Shown here piece after piece: positions 54,136 through 62,900 of a stretch of 64,000 nucleotides of DNA. Below the pieces are notes generated by a model. That model made no database searches. It saw only the letters and a program-made list of their open reading frames with translations, and had not been told where the DNA came from. The stretch comes from Gammaproteobacteria bacterium (lineage in GTDB: Bacteria > Pseudomonadota > Gammaproteobacteria > Natronospirales > REEB76), in the NCBI GenBank assembly GCA_027315405.1, contig DAHUYB010000036.1:36188-100187 (forward strand). Direction: 5' to 3'. The position numbers and the translations under genes were made by a program. The first letter of the stretch is position 1. The number at the start of each line of letters is the position of its first letter.

Positions 54136-56081
54136 TGGGTCACATGCTTTGGATTGATTGGCAAAATCTCAGCCAGAAAATTCTGCACATCTTCCAGGCT
54201 CCGGGTACGACACATAGGTGGCAGGCTCTCCAAGAATAGTTTGCCATAACCGCGGCGGGTAACCCGGGGGTCGCAAAGCATCATTACGCCCCTATCCGTA
54301 TCATCGCGGATCAAGCGTCCGACCCCCTGTTTGAGCGCTAATATCGCCTGCGGCAACTGGTAGTCCATAAATGGTTCACGTCCCGCATGTTTCAGCGCCG
54401 TGAGACGCGCTTTGATGATCGGATCGCCAGGGGAGGCAAACGGCAAGCGGTCAATCATAACCACGGACAAGGCCGGCCCTTTCACGTCCACACCTTCCCA
54501 GAAACTGGTTGTACCCAACAGTACTGCATTGCCCAGTTCCCGGAAGCGCTCCAACAGCCTGCGTCGTGGGGCCTCGCCTTGTACTAACAGCGGAAATTCG
54601 AACTGATTACGCACCAGATCCGCGGCCTCGCGCAGTGCCCGGTGGCTGGTAAACAACAGGAAAGCCCGGCCACCGCTGGCGCGGATAACCGGTAACACCG
54701 CCTGCACCACCGCCGCCGTGTATGCAGGCGTATTCACGTCCGGCAGATCGGTGGGAAGATATAACAATGCATTATGTTCATAGTCAAACGGACTACCCAG
54801 CAATAATTCTTCTGCATTCGCCAGTCCCAATCGTTCGCAGAAATGCTCGAATCCACCATTGATGGACAAGGTTGCCGACAGGAATATCCACCCGCAACCA
54901 AGTTCTCGCATACAGGACCGAAATCGGCCAGCAGCATCCAACGGCGTGAGGTTAAGGCTAAATCCGTTGCCGAACCGTTCAATCCACCGTACATATAGCT
55001 CCGCTTGCCTTTCTTCAGCGAACTGGCTGAGTCGTGCGGCCAGGACATTCACGCGCTGCCAGCAGTTTTTTAATCCACTGGAACGTTCTGCAAGTATTTG
55101 CAATGCTTGCTGCAATGTAGTCAAGGCGGTATCGAGAGCATGTAGTGATGACTGAAATGCAGTTTGTGATTGCAATGCCTGCCATTCGGTACGCATTTCC
55201 AATTTAGAGAATCGTTGCTGCAATTCACCAAGGCTAGATTCAGTCATCTCCAGGATATTCACAATTTCGGGAGAGTCTGCCGCCGCTTCCCGGTATTCCC
55301 TGCGGCTGTCCCGTATTAATTCATGCAAGCGGTGACTAGAAAAGCTGATACTAAAATGTTGACTGGCGATATCAGGCAGTTGGTGAGCCTCGTCCACTAT
55401 TATCGCATCCACGCCTGGCAGTAGTGCACCGAAACCTTCTTCCTTAAGCAGCATGTCCGCCATCAATAGATGATGGTTGATTACAACGATATCCGCTTCC
55501 TGCGCACTGCGGCGCGCTTCCAACAGAAAACAGCTGCCATATTCCGGGCATTCCTGTCCCAAACAATTTTCCACTGTGGATGTCACTTGTGGCCATAGGA
55601 GGGAGCTTTCAGGCACCGTGCCCAGCTCTGATATCTCACCGCTACGAGTACCGTTCGCCCAGTCGCTGACACGCCCCAATTCTTCAGCCTGCTCGCGTCT
55701 ATCAAACAATCCAGCGCCATGGTGCAAGGCAATGCCAAGGCGATGGCGACAGAGATAATTGGATCGGCCTTTGAGGAGCGCTATTTTTACCGGCATACCC
55801 AATACCTGGCGCACTACCGGAAGATCGCGATGATAGAGCTGATCCTGCAGCGTACGTGTGCCGGTGGAAATCAGGATGCGCTTTCCGGATAACAGCGCCG
55901 GTATCAGATAAGCAAAGGTCTTACCAGTACCGGTGCCGGCTTCCGCAACCAGTGTGTCCTGTTGAACTAAAGCTCGGCCGATGGCTCCAGCCAGTATCTG
56001 CTGCGCATTGCGCGGCGTGAAGCCAGGCAGGATTTCCGAGAATGCTCCACTTGTACCGAGCAACCCGGAAAAATCAAACAT
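54132..56081 (-). CDS. DinG/YoaA-family iron-sulfur ATP-dependent DNA helicase
   Basis: A 649-residue XPD-like superfamily 2 helicase. Walker A in VAEAGTGTGKTFAYLIPALL (about 47-66), four Fe-S cysteines between about 115 and 185 (including CLGQECPEYGSC), DEAH box in AIIVDEAHQLPD, and the terminal QGVGRLIRDDTDRGVMMLCDPR. No exonuclease domain. The position beside tsaB is typical of YoaA, which helps replication-gap repair together with the HolC clamp-loader subunit; DinG itself is close, so no symbol is given. Confidence 0.9.
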   Translation of the reverse strand: MFDFSGLLGTSGAFSEILPGFTPRNAQQILAGAIGRALVQQDTLVAEAGTGTGKTFAYLIPALLSGKRILISTGTRTLQDQLYHRDLPVVRQVLGMPVKIALLKGRSNYLCRHRLGIALHHGAGLFDRREQAEELGRVSDWANGTRSGEISELGTVPESSLLWPQVTSTVENCLGQECPEYGSCFLLEARRSAQEADIVVINHHLLMADMLLKEEGFGALLPGVDAIIVDEAHQLPDIASQHFSISFSSHRLHELIRDSRREYREAAADSPEIVNILEMTESSLGELQQRFSKLEMRTEWQALQSQTAFQSSLHALDTALTTLQQALQILAERSSGLKNCWQRVNVLAARLSQFAEERQAELYVRWIERFGNGFSLNLTPLDAAGRFRSCMRELGCGWIFLSATLSINGGFEHFCERLGLANAEELLLGSPFDYEHNALLYLPTDLPDVNTPAYTAAVVQAVLPVIRASGGRAFLLFTSHRALREAADLVRNQFEFPLLVQGEAPRRRLLERFRELGNAVLLGTTSFWEGVDVKGPALSVVMIDRLPFASPGDPIIKARLTALKHAGREPFMDYQLPQAILALKQGVGRLIRDDTDRGVMMLCDPRVTRRGYGKLFLESLPPMCRTRSLEDVQNFLAEILPINPKHVTQ

Positions 56082-56125
56082 GCTTTCGTGAGTGTATGAC
56101 TTACTTATGCGTATTTCCAGATCTA

Positions 56126-56872
56126 TCAGGGTGCGATGCCCAAAGGTGATTTCTTGAAGGCATCCACTTGCGCCTGACTCAATACATCTTGTTGAGCGTC
56201 CATTTGCAACACGGCATTGCGCATCGCCAGCGCTCCCTCTGGATTGGTGCGCGGATCTGCGTCTTCCGCATCGGTCGCCAACGCCACCAGCATTGCCACA
56301 TCCTGTGGTTGCAATTGCGAAAATGGCTTCTTGAAATAAATCTGGCTGGCCGATGCAAATCCCCGTATAAGCTGGTCAGCATTCACACCAAAGCTTACGT
56401 CATTTATATACGTTTCGAGAATGTCAGTACGACTGTAGCCAAACTGCAATGCCACGGACTTAACTATGACGGCGAAGCGAGAGTCATTGGGAAAATACAT
56501 GCGTACCAGCCGACTAGTCAAAGGGCTAATGGTCAAATTGCTGTCGTTATAGAAATTTGGATCGGTGGCAGCTAGCAGTGTATTCGGAAGAAATTGCGTG
56601 GTAGATTGCAGAGTTAGGTTCAGACCGTTGTGCCCGGTGGCATTTGCAGAGCGGTCAGCCATGAAACGCTCATTCACCGAGCGCGTGAGCCAACCAACAT
56701 AGGCAATCGCAGTGATAATGACCAGAACAATGATCACCATTGTGGTAAGCACCCAATAGGATTTCCCGCGCCTATGCACACTCTTTGTGGCTCGGTCGCG
56801 CCGACGTCGGATAACCCGTTGAGTGTCGTCACTGCGACGCTTCAGAATCTCTCTGATTGTGTGCTCGCCCAT
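56126..56872 (-). CDS. degenerate GT51 (peptidoglycan glycosyltransferase-like) membrane protein
   Basis: A 248-residue protein with a basic cytoplasmic N-terminus (about 1-37), one transmembrane helix (about 40-62) and a periplasmic domain. The segment DILETYINDVSFGVNADQLIRGFASASQIYFKKPFSQLQPQDVAML follows the GT51 pattern (LELYLN.I.FG ... RG...AA..YF.K....L...E.A.L). The essential ED.RFxxHxG and GGSTITQQ motifs are replaced by ATDPNFYNDSN and LTISPLTSR, so the catalytic Glu is lost. Probably a pseudoenzyme; a role in envelope scaffolding is speculation. Confidence 0.7.
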   Translation of the reverse strand: MGEHTIREILKRRSDDTQRVIRRRRDRATKSVHRRGKSYWVLTTMVIIVLVIITAIAYVGWLTRSVNERFMADRSANATGHNGLNLTLQSTTQFLPNTLLAATDPNFYNDSNLTISPLTSRLVRMYFPNDSRFAVIVKSVALQFGYSRTDILETYINDVSFGVNADQLIRGFASASQIYFKKPFSQLQPQDVAMLVALATDAEDADPRTNPEGALAMRNAVLQMDAQQDVLSQAQVDAFKKSPLGIAP

Positions 56873-56968
56873 GGCAAACCCCTATCAGGCAATATGAAAA
56901 CATCCTCAGCGCACATTCTAGCATCCATATCGGGAAATTGTGTGTCAGGCATGTACTCGGCAGACCTG

Positions 56969-56996
56969 GAGACAAATCCGGTCGAGGGATTATAAT
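56969..56996 (+). promoter_or_regulatory. probable pckG promoter
   Basis: A perfect -10 TATAAT (56991-56996) with -35 GAGACA (56969-56974, 4 of 6) and a 16-bp spacer. The leader to the ATG at 57074 is about 70 nt. The region also holds the promoter for the divergent GT51-like gene. Confidence 0.5.
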
Positions 56997-57073
56997 ATCC
57001 CTGTGGCTGGTCGCGGCCAAACACATACCAAATCGCCTTTTTACTCTTTCCACTTCCATGATACGGGGCAATA

Positions 57074-58816
57074 ATGACCAGTAATAAGGCGCTCTCTGAC
57101 TGGGTTGCTCAGGTCGAACGTCATGTTCAAGCTGATCATGTGCACTGGTGCGATGGTACGGCAGGCGAATATCGGGATTTGGTGCAGCAGATGCTGGGAA
57201 GCGGCATGCTCCAGGAACTTAACCAGTTAACCCACCCCCATTGCTATTTGCATCGCTCCAACCCTCAGGATGTGGCGCGTGTGGAGCACCTTACTTTCAT
57301 CTGCAGCCGAAATCAGGACGACGCGGGTCCCAACAATCACTGGATGGATCCAGCCGAGGCGCATGCCAAAATTGATGGGCTGTTTGCAGGCTGCATGCGT
57401 GGCCGAACAATGTATGTGATTCCTTATTGTATGGGGCCCCTGGATTCGCCTATGGCCCGCTGTGGTGTCGAGATTACTGACAGTCCGTATGTCGCCATCA
57501 ATATGCAGATCATGACCCGCATAGGTATACCAGCGCTCAAGCGCATCGAAAGAGAAGGTAGCTTTGTGAAGGGTCTACACTCGGTTGGAGACATTGATCC
57601 CGAGCGTCGTTTTATCATGCATTTCCCCGAGGAGCTCACCATCAAGAGTTTCGGCTCTGGCTATGGCGGCAATGCCCTGCTTGGCAAGAAATGCCACGCG
57701 CTACGCATCGCCAGTTGGCAGGCGAAGCGCGAAGGCTGGTTGGCCGAACATATGCTAATCGTCGGCATCGAGGACCCTCAAGGTGAAGTGCGCTATATAG
57801 CAGCCGCCTTTCCATCTGCGTGTGGTAAAACAAACCTGGCAATGTTAATTCCACCCGCCACGCATAAAGGCTGGAAAGTCTGGACCATAGGTGATGACAT
57901 CTGCTGGATGCATCTCGGCAAGGATGGCAGGTTATGGGCCATGAATCCGGAGGCTGGATATTTCGGCGTGGTACCGGGTACCAATCCGAATACCAATAAA
58001 AACGCCTATGAAATGATCACCCACGACACCATCTTCACCAATGTCGCTTTAACCCATGATAACCAGCCCTGGTGGGAGGGTCTCAAGGAGGGTACGCCTA
58101 TCGCGGATTGGCAAGGTCGGCCATACGACGGTAAGCACGGAACTGCAGCCCATCCCAATTCACGTTTCACGGTATCAGCCCGTCAAAATCCCAGTTATTC
58201 GCCTAAAGCGGAGGATCCACAGGGGGTACCGATCTCCGCCATCATCTTTGGCGGTCGCCGCGCTGATACGGTGCCACTAGTTTATGAAGCCCGCGACTGG
58301 ATACACGGTGTGCTCATGGGTGCCGGAACCGCATCCGAAACCACCGCCGCTGCTACAGGACAAGTGGGCGTCGTGCGCCGAGATCCCATGGCCATGAAAC
58401 CTTTCTGCGGCTACAACTTCGCCGACTATTGGAATCACTGGTTGTCTTTTCCTGCGAAGTCCACAAGGCTGCCAAAAATTTTCCACGTGAACTGGTTCAG
58501 ACAGGATAAGAACGGCAAGTTCCTATGGCCGGGCTTTGGTGAAAATCTGCGTGTTCTGCGTTGGGTGCTGGATCGCTGCAACGGTAAGGCCGGAGCTACG
58601 CAAACCCCCATCGGCTACCTGCCAACTATGAGTGCTATTGATACTGACGGGCTAGGCGTGAGCCCTGAAACCATGCAGACACTTTTAAGCGTAGATACCG
58701 CCAAATGGCGTACCGAAATGCAGGCGCTTGAGGAGTATTTCCGTGGCTTCGGTAAGCGCCTGCCTGTAACCTTACGAAACGAACTACGGCGCGTGGCCGC
58801 AGCACTCGCCGATTGA
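57074..58816 (+). CDS. pckG: phosphoenolpyruvate carboxykinase (GTP)
   Basis: A 580-residue GTP-dependent enzyme turning oxaloacetate into phosphoenolpyruvate for gluconeogenesis. The P-loop is AAFPSACGKTNLAML; metal and substrate residues are seen in GKKCHALRIAS and DICWMHLGKDGRLWAMNPEAGYFGV, and the C-terminal lid contains FNGRRADTVPLV-like sequence (IFGGRRADTVPLV). It is a little shorter than the usual 600-620 residues. RBS GGGG is about 7 nt before the ATG. Confidence 0.96.
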   Translation: MTSNKALSDWVAQVERHVQADHVHWCDGTAGEYRDLVQQMLGSGMLQELNQLTHPHCYLHRSNPQDVARVEHLTFICSRNQDDAGPNNHWMDPAEAHAKIDGLFAGCMRGRTMYVIPYCMGPLDSPMARCGVEITDSPYVAINMQIMTRIGIPALKRIEREGSFVKGLHSVGDIDPERRFIMHFPEELTIKSFGSGYGGNALLGKKCHALRIASWQAKREGWLAEHMLIVGIEDPQGEVRYIAAAFPSACGKTNLAMLIPPATHKGWKVWTIGDDICWMHLGKDGRLWAMNPEAGYFGVVPGTNPNTNKNAYEMITHDTIFTNVALTHDNQPWWEGLKEGTPIADWQGRPYDGKHGTAAHPNSRFTVSARQNPSYSPKAEDPQGVPISAIIFGGRRADTVPLVYEARDWIHGVLMGAGTASETTAAATGQVGVVRRDPMAMKPFCGYNFADYWNHWLSFPAKSTRLPKIFHVNWFRQDKNGKFLWPGFGENLRVLRWVLDRCNGKAGATQTPIGYLPTMSAIDTDGLGVSPETMQTLLSVDTAKWRTEMQALEEYFRGFGKRLPVTLRNELRRVAAALAD

Positions 58817-58902
58817 GCGATAAGTTCGAAGCGCTCTAGCAAGATGTTGAAAAAGGCCATCCGTGGCACTTTTTTAACTCGAAAACCAAAATTGAAAAAT
58901 GC

Positions 58903-58954
58903 GGATACCTCCCGGTATCCGACTAATAGGTTGTTTCTCAACAACCTATTAGTC
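58903..58954. terminator. two hairpins forming a bidirectional terminator between pckG and the FHA gene
   Basis: A perfect 15-bp stem (58921-58935 with 58940-58954, loop TCTC) and a 7-bp stem (58903-58909 with 58914-58920). Read from the minus strand, the second stem is followed by GCATTTTTC, a plausible T-run for the FHA transcript. From the plus strand there is no clear T-run. Confidence 0.65.
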
Positions 58955-58969
58955 ATAAACCATCCAGGT

Positions 58970-59869
58970 TTATTGCTGCCCGGTCCCCGTATCGCTGCGG
59001 GATTCGCCAACCAACTCCGGACGCATATAGGTGCCACGCGAAGAAACATCCATTAGGCTGACACGTCTACCCACATTGATTTCAACGATTAGATGCTGCC
59101 TGGAAATATCGCCCTGGTGGCTGTCGAGGTGAACATCGCATTGGGATGAACGCCCGACGGTGTTGCGCCCGGGCTTCAACAGATAGGTCCGAACAGCGCC
59201 ACTCTCTTTAAGCGTTAAAATCTCACCGTGCTTAGTCAGATGATAACGGTTTGTACCCAGAAAAACCGTTATATCGGGTTTCTCTTCCAGATCCACCTCC
59301 ACGGTATGGCAATGTGGCAGGCGGGAATACCTGTCGAGTGCCATATCCGGAGGTACCGGCACTTCTTTCATAGCCGTATTGCGGGATATCGATGTCAGGG
59401 ATGACTCGCTGCCGCTCTCCTTTTTTGAGTGATCACGAAAACTGTCTATCGCCTGGCGGCGGCCTTCCAGGAAGCGTACATAATAAGATAGGGCTTCACG
59501 CTGGTAATCTTCGGCAACGTGTTCCATAGCGCCAAGAGCAAACAAAATGGATGGCCAGTCATGGTCATCAGGAACCTTGCTAATGTCCAGGCGCCGCCAT
59601 AGGCTGGTCAAGGATTCGCCGGTTTGTTTCGAGTTCGCCATGATATCTATGACATTCTGATAAGCATGCAGCATTTTGCGTGCTTCACGTTGCAAGGCAC
59701 GTCCATCCATGCGCACGAACCGTTCCATGCTCTCATTGGGAACCGAGAGACGTGTGCTTAGAAACTGGACAAATTCATCCGGCGAGGCAAAAGCTTCACT
59801 GACATCTCCGACCCTGATTCTCAGGGACCGGCGACGCAGGCTTGCCATAAGATGTTTGATTGCAGACAT
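58970..59869 (-). CDS. FHA-domain protein
   Basis: A 299-residue protein. The N-terminal helical region (about 1-140) is not recognised; then a low-complexity linker; the C-terminal forkhead-associated domain (about 215-285) has the signature GRSSQCDVHL ... ISRQHLIVEI, which binds phosphothreonine. It lacks a signal peptide or transmembrane segment. It lies 89 bp downstream of the giant repeat protein on the same strand and may serve its export or signalling, but this is only positional. A type VI secretion link is possible but unsupported here. Confidence 0.78.
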   Translation of the reverse strand: MSAIKHLMASLRRRSLRIRVGDVSEAFASPDEFVQFLSTRLSVPNESMERFVRMDGRALQREARKMLHAYQNVIDIMANSKQTGESLTSLWRRLDISKVPDDHDWPSILFALGAMEHVAEDYQREALSYYVRFLEGRRQAIDSFRDHSKKESGSESSLTSISRNTAMKEVPVPPDMALDRYSRLPHCHTVEVDLEEKPDITVFLGTNRYHLTKHGEILTLKESGAVRTYLLKPGRNTVGRSSQCDVHLDSHQGDISRQHLIVEINVGRRVSLMDVSSRGTYMRPELVGESRSDTGTGQQ

Positions 59870-59958
59870 CTATATTCACACCCGACTCGGCATTTATTCC
59901 GATTCATCCTCAGTATGACTGTAACTTAAAATCTTCGCCAGGTATCCGCACTCGATCA

Positions 59959-62900
59959 CTACTGGTTGCAGGGCTGGCTGTTAATCTGCTCACACTGGTC
60001 CACTGGCAAAGTAATCCCCTGGCCAAGGACATCATAGAGCGAAATATTCTGGAAAAGCGAGACATCAACGAAACCACTTTCCAGCAGGCCACCGTTTTCA
60101 ACGAGCGCCGCGATTTGCTGACCAATGCTGGTTACCAGGGTATCCTGTATAAATAGTCCCAATTGGGTGGCGATGTCATCGGCAATCACCGCACCGGGAG
60201 GGCCAATCAAAACCGGCAGAGTCGGCGGCTGGAGAAATGTTTGTATTGCACCGGTGGCTATCTGTACCTGGGGGTTACTGCCGGTAGTTTTGATATTCAG
60301 TTCCTGGCCGAGCTCGCCGATCTGCCCGCCAGACACCAGTATCACCGTGTTGGCCTGAATCAGCGTCTGTGTGACGCCGGGATTCTGGATTACGCTGTTC
60401 TGGCTGCCAGCAATCAGGGTTATGGAATTGGCCGTCAATGTGCCGCTATTAAGGATTAAATTGCCCATTCCCGCGAGTAACAATGATCCGGAGCTGCCAA
60501 GAGTAAGGCTGCCGTTCACCGTGACATTACCAGCTAACACAGCCACAGGTGAACTGATAAACAAGGGGGCGCCAGGCCCAGGCCCGGTACCGATGTATAA
60601 ACTGCCGTCATACCCGTTCATGGCGGTATTATTGAGCGTCAGACCGCCGCCATTTCCGCCGATGTTCACAGCCAGGCCTTTGGTCTCCGGCAAGAGAGTC
60701 AGCGTGCTATTGCCTCGCACCGAGTTCGCACCGCCATTGAAGCCGATGGTATTTGCTTGAATGGTCGAAGCCGAAGCAATATTCAGTACGCCGCTAAAAT
60801 TAATGGCGCCGGCGTTGCTCTTGAGCACACCCGCCAGATTAGTGGTCCCAGATTGGTAGGCCTGATTCCCTGATGTAGTAATAGATTTAAGATTAGCGAC
60901 GGCACTGTTCACCGTAAGGGATGTCAGCGCTATACTGCCTCCGACAACAGCGGCCAAACTGACCTGCCCGGATGGCGTGGTGAGGGCCAATGCGTGGGCG
61001 CCGTCCACAGTTCCGCTGACAAAGATACTGCCAGCCCCGGCAGCAGTTACTGCAGTATTGTTCAATAGCAACAGATTGCCATTAATTTGTACGCCACCGC
61101 TGACTGTACTTGAAAGGTTACCGTTCAATTGTACGTTACCGGTGTAGGATTGAGCATTGCTGGTGGTGACACCAGCAAGGATAATAGTGCCGCCATTAAT
61201 CGTGAGGCTTGCTAGCGGAGTATTCTGCCCAATTTTCGGCAACACTACGCTCCCGGTACCACTGTTGATGGTCAATGCCTGACCAGCCGGTGACACACCA
61301 TTGATGCCGGTTGCAGGCGAGAAATCGATATTGCTGTTGGTGGTGTCAATGTGTACGCTCGATCCGGTAATCACTACACCGCCCGTCACGCCCACGGTCA
61401 ACAGATTATTGGTTGTAATATTGTTACCTAACAACAGCGTACCACTGGTTTGCAGACTCAGGGTTCCGAGGTTGGTGACAGTCTGCAAACTCATATTCCC
61501 TACCCCGCTATCCAGGGTCATGGAAGATGAGCCGTTAGCCCCGGAAATACCCTGATTGAAGGTGATATTGCCTCCATTGGTGGCAATATCCGCACTACCA
61601 CTCACCGTCACCGGTGAAGCAAACTGCACGCTGCCACCACTGCTGGTGATACTGCTGCTGAGTAATACCGGGCCTGAACCCGTTTGAGTCAAGGCTGCAC
61701 TCAAAGATACCGGCCCGGTCACCGCAAAGGTACCAGCATTCTGGATCGTGAGAGCTCCATGTGTGGTGGTGAATCCCTGCAAGGTAATGTTACCTGGAGC
61801 CAGCAGTGTTGTGCCGCCGACTACGCTGCTGGTCACCCCCGTGAAAAATATACCTCCGCTGGCAGCCGTAACGTTCACAACGGCTCCCGTCAAGCTACCA
61901 CTGGCATTGCCTGTAACTCCGGTGCCACCGGTCAGTAACAGACTACCGGTACCGGAGCTGATTGCGCTGTCAAGATTCAGAACACCAGCCGCATTCAAAT
62001 TCACATTACCGCTACCATTGGCGGCCATGATGCCGACAATAGTGAGATCACCGCTGCCGGTAGCAAGCGTGATGGCTCCATTGCCACCCGTGGTTATGGG
62101 CCCACTGGCAATAAGCGCACCTGAGGAAGTAATATCGATCGCGCCATTGACAGTAGTGATGGTGCCTAATGTGATCGCGCCTGTGTTGCTTGCGTAAATA
62201 TTCCCGGCGCCACTTACAGCCGCATTTAAATTCCCAGCGATGGTCTTGATTTGCGCTCCTGACGCCCCGATACCTGAAACCGCGGTGATGTTTACGGTTC
62301 CCGCTGTCACATCCTGGCCGGTCGAATCGGTTACGCTTCCGCCACTTGCCAGCGTAAAGATGCCGCCACCAAGAGCAATACCCTGAAGGTCAACGCTACC
62401 CAGGGTATTGACGAAGGCATTGCCGTTGGAGCCGCTAATTTGTAGAGCACCAATATTAGTCAATAAGGGATTGCTGGCTGAACCGATACTGGTGGCGCCG
62501 GATATGGCCAAGGTAGCCGCAGTAATTGTCGCGGCCGTATTGTCGTTAATAGTTTCGACATTATTGATGCTCAGAACCGTTGCCGGTGCCGCAAAGGAAC
62601 TCACAATATTGGCGATATCCGTGCCGCCGCCGCCATTAATCGAGCCGCTTACACCGGCACTTAAATTGAAAGTGTCTGCACTACCGCCGCCGGTAAGAAT
62701 CTGGAAATTACTGAAATTCAACGTACTGTTCAGGTTGCCGCCATTGCTGCTGGTCACATTCCAGGTATTGGCTGTATTCGGACCCGTAAGATTGTTCAGA
62801 ATTCCGGTATTACCGTTTGCACCGATAATAACGGTAATATTATCAAAACCACCGGCAATGCTTGCTTCCGTGCCCTGCATACCGTCAATCGTCCCCACAC

